Shown piece after piece: positions 36,399-47,949 of a DNA stretch of 64,000 nt. Under the pieces are notes generated by a model. It made no database searches, was not told where the DNA came from, and saw only the letters and a program-made list of their open reading frames with translations. Position 1 is the first letter of the stretch; every line of letters begins with the position of its first letter. The position numbers and the translations under genes were made by a program. This DNA is from Sycobia sp. Sy_11 (Eukaryota > Arthropoda > Insecta > Hymenoptera > Epichrysomallidae), in NCBI GenBank assembly GCA_018907035.1, contig JACCIC010000152.1, positions 877,501-941,500 on the forward strand, written 5' to 3'.

Positions 36399-39300
36399 TG
36401 CATAGCGGGAGGACTCGCAGGTCGCGGCGCGAGGAATGCCGAATGCAAATTGCGTAACGTAACTTCGCTCGCCCCCGTCCCTCCCTCCCGCAACCACCCT
36501 CTCTACAGCCGTGCGCCAACCAACCCCAACATCCACCTTATTACCGCCGTGGAGAACGGGGAATACGCAGTAATCCGAGGGAGGCGGCGCACGCGGGGAT
36601 TTGTGCACACGGCTTATGAATTACGGTTTATATAATAATGGCGTATATATGGGGGGGGAGAGGGGGCGAGGAGCCGCTTGTTGTCTCTGGATTTCGATTA
36701 GATAAAGTTATATATATATATATAAGAATGTGTGTATGCGTGTACGCCTTTGATGAGGTTTTGCAAAACGTCGAACACGTGTATAATATCGGATATTAAT
36801 CCGATTTTTTTTATGCAACATTAAGCATATAATTCTCAATGAAAAACAATGAACATGCACCCAGGCACGCAAACACTCACACCTATGCCTATATCGTGAT
36901 ATTGTATACCATTTACTATTACTTTACTATTGATTATAGTTAGTATGTTAAATTACAACGTGATATTGTATCACAGCATAATAACGAGACAACGTCTGTT
37001 GATCTATAGTCAATAGAATCTCAAAAATTTGTTTATGACCATCTTCTTTCTGGAGGATTCTTATCGCAGCGATTATACGTTATATAACTAATTTTTCCTA
37101 ATTTGGCAATTTATGTATTTGTAAAGAATATACTTTTTTCAATTGTCTAAATAAAATTTATCTCGAAATTTGCTTCATTCGTTTTTTGCAAAAAATTCGT
37201 TCTTGTGTACATATAATTCTGATCCACTTGTTAAAATGAAATATTTATTTAATACGATAACTTAAAAGTAGAATTTATGTAGATTTTCTTAATAAATAAA
37301 ATTCTTTTAAAAATGTCCATTTTTAATAGAATGATTTCTTTGCATTCGACAACTATTTTCGGACATATTGGGACGTAAATTTCGTACAATTCGGAAGCAA
37401 ATTAACTAAATAATTTTATAAACATGAATGGGTTTTGAAGGCCTTTGATTTTTATACGTAAATTTTCCATCTTTCTCTGGCTACCTAAATTCCTCTACGT
37501 ATTTATTGCATTTCAGAAGTTCACAATTCACATTCACGTTTGAAAAAAAAGGTCTCAAGCAGTATTTTACAAATGATTGGGGCAACATGATAGATGATAT
37601 CGCATTGCGCAAGTAAATTGACTCTGTATTTGTCTCTCAATCATGGGACCTAATACTGTAAAGCTAGATTTTTCAACTTATCACTATTCTTCTCATCAAT
37701 AGGCTTCAAATAAACGAATATTGCCATTAGAATAAGATCGAGAAACTCGGGCGTAAAACTATATAATTTTATATAAGAATGCATAATAGTTTTCGTATTT
37801 TTGGATTTCAATAGAATACCAGAGTATTGTTATCTCGTGCGATTTTGAAAAGTTTGAGAAAAAATTACAAAGGATAAAGAAGAACATCCTTCTCAGTGAC
37901 CTATGTTATCCAAAATATGTATGGATCCTCTAACGATTTGATGAGTCGAACTAATACATGTATACCTATTTTTTTTTTTTTATTGAGCTTACCCAAGCCT
38001 ATAAAAAGACTTACACAGCTATATACCTATGTATATATATTGTATGCTATATATATATATGTATACCTATTGTTTATGGACCAGAGTAATTATTAACTTG
38101 GTTCTTTAGCCTTTTTTTTAAAATTTGTTAATTTTCTTGATTTGCATGACAATTTATTTTGTCATTCGAAAATGATAAAGATGTGTAGTATCGGAATCTT
38201 TTCGGAAAACCTTTCTTAGCTTCGAACTTCTCAAGCCTTCTATTGTTTAAGCGATTTCCTTGTACGACGTATCAAGCGTTTTCACATTTTGTATATGACT
38301 TTGTAGAATAGTATCTCATATATTAAATACATTTTATCTTTTACTTTTAGTTAAATTGATTTGCTGTTTTCATTTAAATCCCTACAGATGTAACACAAAA
38401 AAAAAAAACTAACAAAAACTCCAATACACTCCGAAGCACATCCCAGACTCGTGACATTGATAAAGGCATATCGGTTTTCGCGCTGTTCGTGAAAATAATT
38501 TTCTCGATACGCAGAGAAAACTTTATCGTCTCGACAATTATTCCGGCCGAAGTCGAGACGACGGCTGAACTTGGCATACCGTATAAGAAGTCGGAAACGA
38601 GACAAAAGCTCGGCGAGGGGGGGGGGTATGAGGTCGTCGTTAAATATTCAACGGTCGCGCGTATCCGCTTACGCTGTACCGTCTCTGTATCGAGCGCGCG
38701 ATCGCAACGGCAGCCGATCTATGCGCGTCATTTACCGTTTATTTGTCGCTGCATACCTCTTGAGCCCCACCCCGCCCCCCATTCCCCTTCCGCCGCAACC
38801 CCTTTCTCAAGCACAGCTCAAAGAAAAGATATATTGAGATCCTAAGATCCACGCAGGTCCCTCGTTGCTCGAGCGTCGCGGGCCGGGCATCGGGTGCTTT
38901 ATAATGGGAAAAGGACACGGAGTTGAGGGGAGGGGGAAAGGGAAGCCGTGGCAAGGGAAGGCAAGAAATTCTATAGTCTGTAGTGCGGGTGCAACGCGAC
39001 GTCGTTCGATCACGGAGTAAAATACTTAAACTTTGCGCTCTCTAGTTGCACCTATACCGCCTCCCTCTGGTGATTGCCATAAGCTTCAAATTTTTAGCTG
39101 AACGTATAGAAGAATTATATCAGAAACGAAAAACATTTTAATAAAACGATTGTACAAATCAAAATTTATCACTCTGATTTTGAGTCTAGAAAAATTGGTT
39201 GACGTGATACTTCGATTCCAATGACTCATCATATTGATCATTTTATCCATCGATTTCGACTGTAAATTTGGATTCTCTATAATTTTTAACCTATAAAAGT

Positions 39301-40710
39301 ACACTTGTAATGAACTTTTAAAAAATGCCAACCATCTAAAGGATAATCAAGATTATTAATTGAGTGAAATCTAATTTAGAGTGAAATAATTTTTTTTTCT
39401 CTTCTACAACGCTTGAATAGTTTCACAATTGCAATGTAAAGTATCCACATGTCCCAAGCCAAATTTCACAACTTTATCTGCTTCAAAAAAAAAAATTTTT
39501 CCCGCATATTCGTTATAAAGTAGGATTAAAATTCGGCCTATCGCCTGAGCCACCCAGATGTTTTACATCGCAATTGTGGAAGTCTTCAAGCTCAAAACAT
39601 ATTTGTCTCAACATTAGATTTTGCTTATTTAAATTTGTTTCATCATGTGTCATAGCGCAATAAATTTATGACTGAATTATTAATTGAATAGTAATAGAAA
39701 CGGACGAGTGGAAAAAATTACACTTCTTCCCAACACTATGATAATAATAAATATTCTTGAAGTATTTTATCTAGTAAGTACTGTTTCCATGATAATATCT
39801 ATAATATTAGCTATTTTAGTTATTAATAACAATGAAATATAATCCATATACATGCAGATGATACTTTATTAATACACCATATACCAATGCAACTTGCGGT
39901 CTCCTCTGAGTTATCAATTATATCACTTTATCATATACAGTTGCAAGCTGGCGTCCTCGTCTAAAATTTAAAATCAGATACTATCTTGACTTTACAAAAT
40001 TCTAATCTATTTTTTTTTTACATTACTCAGTATAAACGTTTTACGTTTTATATGTAAGATCAAATTATATATTTCACAGCATAAACATTGGATTCATTCA
40101 TTGAATATTAGATAAATAAAGGTTACTTTCTCTGATGCACTCAAGACTATTTTAATCATCGAAAACAATAAAAACTGCACTCAAATTATCTAACGATTCA
40201 AGTAATGAACGAGCTCGAAGCCGATGTACCAAATCAAAGACGCATTATATCGAGGCCGTGCAGCGACAGTTTTCTCCTTGGTTTATTTACTCCCCGGGTC
40301 GCGTTTCATTTCCGAAATTGACGACGTTCCCCTCCCGTATCGAAATAATCCATAAATGAGGAGATCGCCATTGAATTGCTCGGGGCTTAGAGCGCGTGGC
40401 GGCGCGGGTGGAGCAGAAGAGCGAGGTAAAAGGATTGCATTCGAGCGCTGCATCCGGGGCTTTTTTTGTGCGCCTCCCCGCCTCCATGCCACCTCGCCGA
40501 CCATGCACACGAGCCCGGGGGGGGGGGAGGGCAGCGAGCGGGACGCGCGCGTTTCGCGAAGGGAAGAATCAAAAATACGCCCGAGCGGCCGAGGACGTAC
40601 GAGCGGGGCCCTCTCTCTTTGGCAGGCCGATATAGCACGTAGCTCCCGACAATGCCCCGGTGACCCCCGGAATTCGCGAAATACCTTTCGGCGTATTTTC
40701 GAGCGTGCGC
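35740..40710. other. mixed sequence with three GC-rich islands, no gene accepted
   Basis: Islands at 35.7-36.75, 38.45-39.05 and 40.2-40.8 kb. The 253-codon minus frame at 35732-36493 contains a TA tract and overlaps plus-strand frames, so it is not called. 36.8-38.3 and 39.1-40.2 kb are AT-rich without signals. Confidence 0.55.
36351..36394. repeat. (TA)n microsatellite
   Basis: TA tract with a TAATA interruption inside a GC-rich island. Confidence 0.95.
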
Positions 40711-40712
40711 CG

Positions 40713-40771
40713 TTCTCTCTCGCGCTCTCTCTCTCTCTCTCTCCTCTCTCTTTCTCGCTCACTTTCTCTCT
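40713..40771. repeat. (CT)n microsatellite
   Basis: Interrupted CT tract of about 59 bp, followed within 30 bp by an ATAC array and the TA palindrome at 40824. Confidence 0.9.
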
Positions 40772-40823
40772 TGGGGCAGACTATTAGCAAGCTTTATACA
40801 TACATACATACATACATACGAAC

Positions 40824-40831
40824 GAATAGTC

Positions 40832-40887
<56 letters not shown>

Positions 40888-40895
40888 GACTATTC
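40824..40895. repeat. 72-bp perfect palindrome around a (TA)n tract
   Basis: GAATAGTCGAA at 40824-40834 is followed by about 25 TA units and then the exact inverse TTCGACTATTC ending at 40895. The whole 72 bp is one perfect palindrome, so it can extrude as a cruciform. It directly follows an ATAC tetranucleotide array (40797-40819). Confidence 0.8.
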
Positions 40896-40899
40896 TATT

Positions 40900-43800
40900 T
40901 ATCTATTTTCATTGACATTTTCCGAACAGTACATAATGAAAAAGCTTCGAAGAATGAGATAGCTGAGTGGATTGCATTTTTATACGTAAGTTCTAGAGGA
41001 GAATTCATTTGTTTAAACCAATAGCAATTCCATTGTATTTTCCCCTTTTTTCATTATTTATCATTATGCATCGATATCGGATCGTAGTTAATGCTTAAAT
41101 GTGCTTGTTCAGAAAAATATGTTGCAATCATGAAATGACAAACATAAATAAAGAAACATCTTACAATTGTTTACAAAATAGCGAGACTGGACATACTCTT
41201 TGTAATTGTTTATATCAAATCTACAGTTACAGGTTAATCATATTTACTATTTTTATTATATTTTCTCTCTCGATATTAATTTACTACAAATATGGCAATG
41301 CCCAAAAGCTGGAGTTGCTTTGATAAGAAAAAATAAATAAAAACAGATGAATAGAATGAAAACCGTGCTGGATTTAATCGTGCTCTCATAACAATGCTAG
41401 TAGTATTATGGAAATTATTGAAATGTAACGCTGTAGCTATATATAAATTTTAACATTGTTTTTTTTCATCTCAAACATATATACCAGTACAATATTTGAA
41501 TGAATTTTTCCCCCTCGTTGATAGCTTTTTTATATTTTAGTAAAAAGCTTTTAGTAAGCGAAAATCTCTTAGCAAAAAGCTTCTTAATATTATTTTTTGT
41601 TCGTACGTGGCAGATTTTCAGGTATTCCGTTTTTATTCATAATAGAATTATTCAGATCTAAAAATTCAAATATAATTCTGTTAGTATATCCATTAGTTAG
41701 TGTATCCATTAATATTACGGGAATTAATGATTACTTGATTTTTAGTACAAATGTACTGAAATCTGCTATGTTTACGAAATAATGAACAATCCGATTTATT
41801 AACAGAGTTTTGTATTTAACAGAAAATTGTTCAGCTCATAATTAAGATTAATTTGAGAAGCGTAGCAGTAGCAAAATAATTAGTAAATTTAGTTCCTAGT
41901 CAAGATTAATACAGCTATACTTATCTAAATCGTAACGCATTGGATTAACGCATAAGTGTAGAAATATCTTGGGCATATCCCTAACACAAGCTAGAGTCTA
42001 ATTAATAGTCACTGCTGATGTCTTCCTGCGCGTATAACTATGTCATATAACTGGCTAGACGCGATTAGTATTTCACTGAAATTATATCATTTCCATAATA
42101 TCCTATGTGTTCCTCTATTAAACCCAGTAACATTTCCTTAACTTCTCTGCTTACGGGAAAGGTAAGAGGAAGATAGGAATTTCTATATTTTGAATCTTTT
42201 TAATTGATCTTTCTTTGCGTTTATCCAGGGATAAGTTAGGATTTTCTAGCTAAGATCCTAAAAAATATGTGATATAGTGCATACTGTGCGTTAGCTTACG
42301 AGCTTAGGTCGGGATGTTTGTTTAAGCCTAAAAAAATTATAAAAATATGATTTGTTACGTATATCCGTGTAAAGGGGAAAAAAACTAGTGTAACATGATA
42401 GATAAAATAATGTAAAAATCTTATAATTTTCATTTTAACAATTAATTTGCATTAAATGTATTCTTCATGTTTTAATGTGCCACATACTAATGTTACTTTA
42501 TATTTCGGTTATTTGTGAGACAGAATGGAATAATGGAATGGAATGGAAAATAATGGAATTTCGAGTTCGAATACAAATGTTATCAATAGATTTTTTATAG
42601 AATTGTCTAGATACTAATATATCTTACTACGTCTACTATCCTAAATAGTACGGTACATATACGCAATATATTATAACTTTTCCTTGCTGGACCTCAGTTA
42701 CAAATAAGGGCGACTAACTGGGGACAGGCGAAGGATTCTATACTGAATTTCTATACGGGACTTAAAATTTTCAAAAACTGATTAATCTTTATACGACCAA
42801 ACAGTTTGTCATTATTTAAAACGGAAGTACTAATCTAGGCAGATATAGACCGTCTCATTTACACGTAATCGACACGATGCGACGATATGACGATAAGGAC
42901 GAAGCAAGAGCCCGTGAAACCTTGAGCGAGCGAAAAGAGCGACCTCCGACCGATAATCCCCGAGTCGAGCCGTAGAGGCGCGATCCCGAGCGCTCTATAT
43001 CTAATAAATAATTCGCAAACGCGAAATCGAGGCTCGGCCCTGCCGATACTCAGTTATCCCGCGTCGAAACAATTATACCCCCGGCCTACGAGCCGATCGA
43101 CAAACCATTTCGGCGCGTCGGCGCGCGCGCTGTAAAAAGATACGTTGGCGGGCGGGGCGAGAGGGAGGGAAAGAGAGGAAGAGAGAGAGGAGAGAGAGAG
43201 ATACAATGATCTTCCATGCTTCATTCGTGGCGGGCCGTTGAAAAAGCGCGCCGCGCGCGCGAAGGACGAGGGGGCTTGGGGGCGGGGGGGGGACGGGTTG
43301 GTTGCTTCGACACAATTGACACGGCGAATTGATGTCGTCGAAGCGCAGCTGCGCGGGGACAGATACGCGCCTGTTCGACCGCGCGAGCGCGGCCGGCCCG
43401 CTGGTAGGGGCCAAACGAGATAACGGGGCAGCGCGATTCTTTCGCCCCATCCTCCCACCTCTTGCCAACCGCGGAGGGGGAAGAATTTTTCAAATGCAAT
43501 CAAGTCGGCCGTTTTGACTTATCGATGAAACTTTCTTTCTCTCTATCTGGTTGCATAAATATTGGCTCTCCACCATAATCCTATCGTAAATTCCAATCGA
43601 CAACTCATCTCCATTGTTCATTCCGAATACAGGCCAAAAACAATTGGAATTCACGCTCTTTTTCTCGATCTCAAGATTGTTCTCATAAAACGTTTAGCAT
43701 TAAGTTATTTAAAATCCTCGGGCTTGGTGGCCAACTCGACATTATCGAGCGCCTTTGGTCTCCGAGGCGCGGACGTTCATCGCTTCGGAATAATATCAGG

Positions 43801-44120
43801 GTTGAGTTTATGAATTAGATTTTGCGTTAATTATATAGCTCTTAATAATTAATAATTAATTAATATTTATTAATTTATCTAAATACAGTCGACATAAGCA
43901 CAATTAAATATATTATATAGCTCTTGCTTCATTATTTTAATATATATTTTTTAACTTTTACCTCATTTATGCGAGATTTAAGTATTGTTATTGCTATTAT
44001 TATTTTTTACCATCTTTATATAAATTTAGTGTATTTTATTCAATTTCTATTCCTTCTATGTTACAGCACAGTTTTCATCGTTATACTTTTAATCAAATAC
44101 TATTCCATTCTAATCTATAC
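40900..44120. other. AT-rich plus GC-rich island 42.85-43.8 kb, no gene accepted
   Basis: A 74-codon frame at 41099-41323 has several Cys and then a hydrophobic stretch but no recognised family. The island contains a GA tract (43159-43202) and G runs. Confidence 0.5.
42525..42558. repeat. short GGAAT-type tandem repeat
   Basis: Repeated GGAAT/AATGGAAT units over about 34 bp in AT-rich sequence. Confidence 0.7.
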
Positions 44121-44122
44121 TG

Positions 44123-44597
44123 ACAAATATTTTCATTGGTCTTACAGTCGTACCGACTGATATATTTATAATTAAAAAATGAGATAACGACAGTCAGACT
44201 GTCTTTATTTGCAGTTATACCCGTAGAATCTGAGATGTAAAAAATATTTTAAAAAATTAGCCTAAGCACTAATTTTAGTGTAAGTAAAGGAGAGCTTTAT
44301 ATTTTTATCAGAAAATACACTTTTAAGTTTAACAATAATAGAAATCCATTACGCTAAACTGGGAACAAATATATCGATATAGAAGAATAGAATATGCATC
44401 GGATTCATGAATGATGGTGGGGACAGTCCAATTGTCCTTTACTAACGACCGTATATTGACTAATTGTTGAATAATTAAATAACACCGATCGGACTGTCCG
44501 TGCTTACAGTCATACCCCGTAGAATCTGAAATAAGAATAACAACTACAAACGCACGAAATTATTCAATACGACTGTAAGGCCGATGAAAATAGTTGT
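44123..44597. mobile_element. MITE-like element with 30-bp terminal inverted repeats
   Basis: The ends at 44123-44152 and 44568-44597 are inverted copies. In the inner 25 bp (TATTTTCATYGGYCTTACAG and on) 23 positions match, and the match continues weakly outward. Inside are two copies of a module that starts with the palindromic GACAGTC/GACTGTC motif and runs into TACCCCGTAGAATCTGA (44189-44236 and 44487-44532), plus a GGACAGTCC...TTTACTAAC module at 44417-44446. There is no coding capacity. A related sequence occurs at 51617-51838. Confidence 0.65.
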
Positions 44598-44894
44598 TAG
44601 TTCAATTTACAGCGCTCGGCATACGTACGATTTTCCAGCATTCCAAGCCAATGCCTCCCAACGAAACCAGAGCCCGGGATACAGCCGCGCTAAACACTGC
44701 CCGCCGATCGATGGCAGATCCAGGAGGGAGACTCGGGAGAATTTTTCGCTCCGATCGTACGCGCGCTCGACGGATTATTGTGGCGCGGGTGCTTTCGCGA
44801 CGAACGGGAGACGAGTAAGGGCTTAGAATGCACTTCGCTCTCTCTGTACGTCTCGCTCACCTTCCCACCCCAGAGCGAACCTCGGAGTTCGCAA

Positions 44895-44919
44895 AGCAGC
44901 AGCAGCAGCAGCAGCAGCA
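44895..44919. repeat. (CAG)n trinucleotide repeat
   Basis: Eight CAG units in a GC-rich island. The plus-strand frame gives poly-Gln inside a 98-codon ORF (44828-45124) that I do not accept as a gene. Confidence 0.9.
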
Positions 44920-46007
44920 ACGGAGATCAAGATCGGCAGCTGCTCTCGCTGCGCACACGGAACCGACCGCTCCCGCGAAATTTCGCGCTCTCGCCCGGCG
45001 AATCCATCGCTTGTCTGTCGCGCGCGCGGTACTTTTTTATACAGACGCATGCCTACGAGCAGGGCATCGAGGTCTTCGAAATGGCGATTTTTTTTTTTTT
45101 TTTACAATTTTAGCAATGCCGTAGCAACAACGACTAGTTTCGTATATTTCCGCTTCTCGTGTCCGCCGAGAAAAATCAATTGTTAAAAAGAAGAAAAGAA
45201 AAAAAACGCTGAATGAATTGTGAATAACAATCGCTGCGTCTCGCTCGCAAATTCATAGATCCCGATGTATCCAGGAGGACGCCTCGCAGCCGCAATCAAT
45301 TAATTCCCGCTGTTTCGATGTCCCCGATCGCAGAGGCAGAAATGAAGAGAAGAACGGAAACCGGACAAGCCCCGAAGGCGACAGAAGGAACGCCGGAGGA
45401 GCGAATGAGGGGAATGAGCCGATCGAACGGCCGCGACCGCGGCTCCGTCCCGGACGTCGGGCACTCAACGCGTAGGCGTCGCGACCGAGCGCGCCGGGTT
45501 CTCCCTCGATCGAATTTCGCAGCCGCCCCTCCCCCCCCCCCACCCCACACTTCCTGCCAGAAACCTCCGCGATGATAACTTGCAGCGCTCGGCCCACGGG
45601 CACTTCTCTCGCTGCCCCGCCCCGGGCTCTCGTGCTGCACATAATGGCTCAAAGACGTCCGTGAATCCCCTCCTCCCCCCCCCCACCCGACCTCACCCTC
45701 GCGCGCCAGATTTCGGGAGAGTGCGGTGCGGGCGCGGGACCGCGGGGCGGGGGACGGGGAGGGAGGCTGGGCCGCCGAACGTTACCGTAGCTCGCCTGCC
45801 GAGCGAGATGGGCGGAAAGAGACGGGGTGAAGAAAATGTTTGCTAGAGCGGCGAGGGGGGTGGGGGGTGGGCGGGCGGAGAAACGGAGGAAGGCTCCTCG
45901 AAACGGCTTTTCCGGGACGGGGGAATTTCGGATCCCGCGAGCAGCGAGGAAATTGGAGCGTGGCGAGCTCAGAGCTCGGCGCGGGGCGCTCTGCTCTCTG
46001 GAGAAGC

Positions 46008-46177
46008 GAGAGAGAGAGAGAGAGAGGGAGAGAGAGAGAGACTTTCGCCAGGAAGATATCTTGCCCCTCGTCTATGCCTCGAATGTCTAATTAAGGAGAG
46101 TCGAATCGCAACGTTGATCTGATTATTACTAATTATACGTGAGTGTATGCATACACACACACACACACACACACACA
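46008..46177. repeat. (GA)n and (CA)n microsatellites
   Basis: GA tract at 46008-46041 and CA tract at 46152-46177, at the edge of the large 44.6-47.9 kb GC-rich region. Another GA tract lies at 46853-46890. Confidence 0.9.
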
Positions 46178-47949
46178 TCTATATACGGTGAAAGTTTGCA
46201 GTTACCTTCCCGTAGACAGTTATATCAGTCGCGAATAGATATGTATATATTAACGCATGTATTTCACTATCTTTAATAAACACCGACCTAATTAATGTGA
46301 TATTTCATGACAATGTGTTGAACTTTGTTAACATTTAAAATTCAGACGCTGCCTCGGTAACTACACATTGCGTTGTTATTATAAATATTGCTGATTCTAC
46401 CGAGTATCGAACATTGCTTTACATGCAATAAATATTAAATTTTTCAAAATTCCTTCTAAAATCATTGTATTATACCTTTTTCGCAATCTAATCCAATATC
46501 CATCGATAGAACGCAATTCCGTTCTTAATAATTGTAATGGAATTTCCATCAGACTCGAGCTTGAAGCAATCCTTTTATGGTAACCCATAAAAGAGGGACA
46601 CGTGCATTATTGCGCCGCATAGGGAGTTCGCGCGAAAAAAAAAACGAGACTTTGAATCTTTTATGGTGGGGGAAGGATTCTGCTTGAGTAACTGGAAAAA
46701 ATACCCATAAAATTGTACCGAGGCTCTACCCTTTCCACCCCTCTGCCGACCCGTGGGAGAGAGGGATATAACGGTGTACTAAACGGAGAATAGAACAACA
46801 CGGAAAAGTCTTCAATTTGAATACCGCGGTAAGCCGTGGCAGATCGTTATATAGAGAGAGAGAGGGGGGGAGAGAGAGAGAGAGAGAGAAGGAAGTGGGA
46901 ACGAATATAATATTTCAGCGAGGCACGGGAGGGAAAAAAGGGGCTACACGTCGCTCCGTCACAACGCGCCGAGCAAAGTAGCGACCGCGGCGCCAAGTCG
47001 CCCGCGAGCCCGCGCGCTCGCTCGACCTCCGCGGCTCGCGTCCGGCCTACCGCGTGCGCGACATTTTACGAGCCCCCGTGCCCCGCGGGGAGGACCGGCG
47101 CTGCGATCCACGCCTGCGAACGTCGGCGCGCCGAAAAGCCAGGGTTCTCGCGGGGCGGCCCGGGAGGCCGAGGAGCGGCCATAAAGCGCTCGCCGCCGTT
47201 CCTTCGTCGCGAGAAGCTCGCCCCGGGCAAGGGGTGGCACGCGACGGCCCGTGAGAGGGAAAGAGAGAGAGAGAGCCTTTTCGCGTCTGCCCCGCGGAGG
47301 AGGCGGGGGGGGGGAGCGTCGTGAAATATTACTTGCCAAACAGCGCGGGACGTTTATGGCGGCGAAGACGACGACGACGAGGACTACGGCGACGGCGGCC
47401 GTGGTGGCAATGGTGCCGGAGGGGGGAGGGTAGAGTGAAAATACCCTATGTGTATGTATATATACATATATATCTATACATATACAGAGGTATCCCTACG
47501 TCGTAACGCGACCCTGAGGGTTAGAGCTCCCTGCCTCGGTCACAGAGGCGGAACATGGGGCGGCCGGGGCGTCGTAAAAAATGCACGCGGCGGCCCCGGC
47601 ATTGTCCCCGCGCCGAGACAGACGAGGGGGCTCGATTCACCCTCGTCCCTCCCGCGCCGGTCTCGCCCTCTTATACCTGGGCAAACACTCGCCCGCGGGC
47701 ACGGATCTCCCCTCTCCATCCCCACCCGCCCGCGGAATCCGGTCGTCGGAGTGATACCCCCTCCCCCCCCCCCACGAAGATTCCTTGGTCTCTCTGTACT
47801 TCGGCGAGGGTGATTCGCGAGGAAGAGAGGGGTAGCGAGTTGGACGGAGGATGGGAAAATCCAGTAGCCTTTTTTTTTTATAATCAACGCAGATGGAGAC
47901 TACCGCGCTCTTGGATCGAACGCCAAGAATATTAATTAAGCCATGTCTT

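Larger units (their letters stand above)
44600..47940. other. largest GC-rich region, no gene accepted
   Basis: About 3.3 kb, mostly CpG-dense, densest at 45350-46000 and 46960-47850, with a short AT-rich gap at 46180-46600. It could hold a promoter or non-coding first exon, but I find no coding exon with family resemblance or consistent splice signals. Confidence 0.5.

Noticed and set aside
35732..36493. 253-codon minus-strand frame, the longest in the window
   Set aside because: It contains a TA tract, is Arg/Pro-rich, overlaps competing frames on plus, and shows no domain.
43924..44160. 78-codon hydrophobic frame
   Set aside because: Phe/Ile/Tyr-rich composition is expected from T-rich sequence; its last bases lie in the terminal repeat of a MITE-like element.
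44828..45124. poly-Gln frame of 98 codons
   Set aside because: Gln run equals a CAG microsatellite, the neighbouring frame gives poly-Ser equally well, and the end is poly-Phe from a T run.
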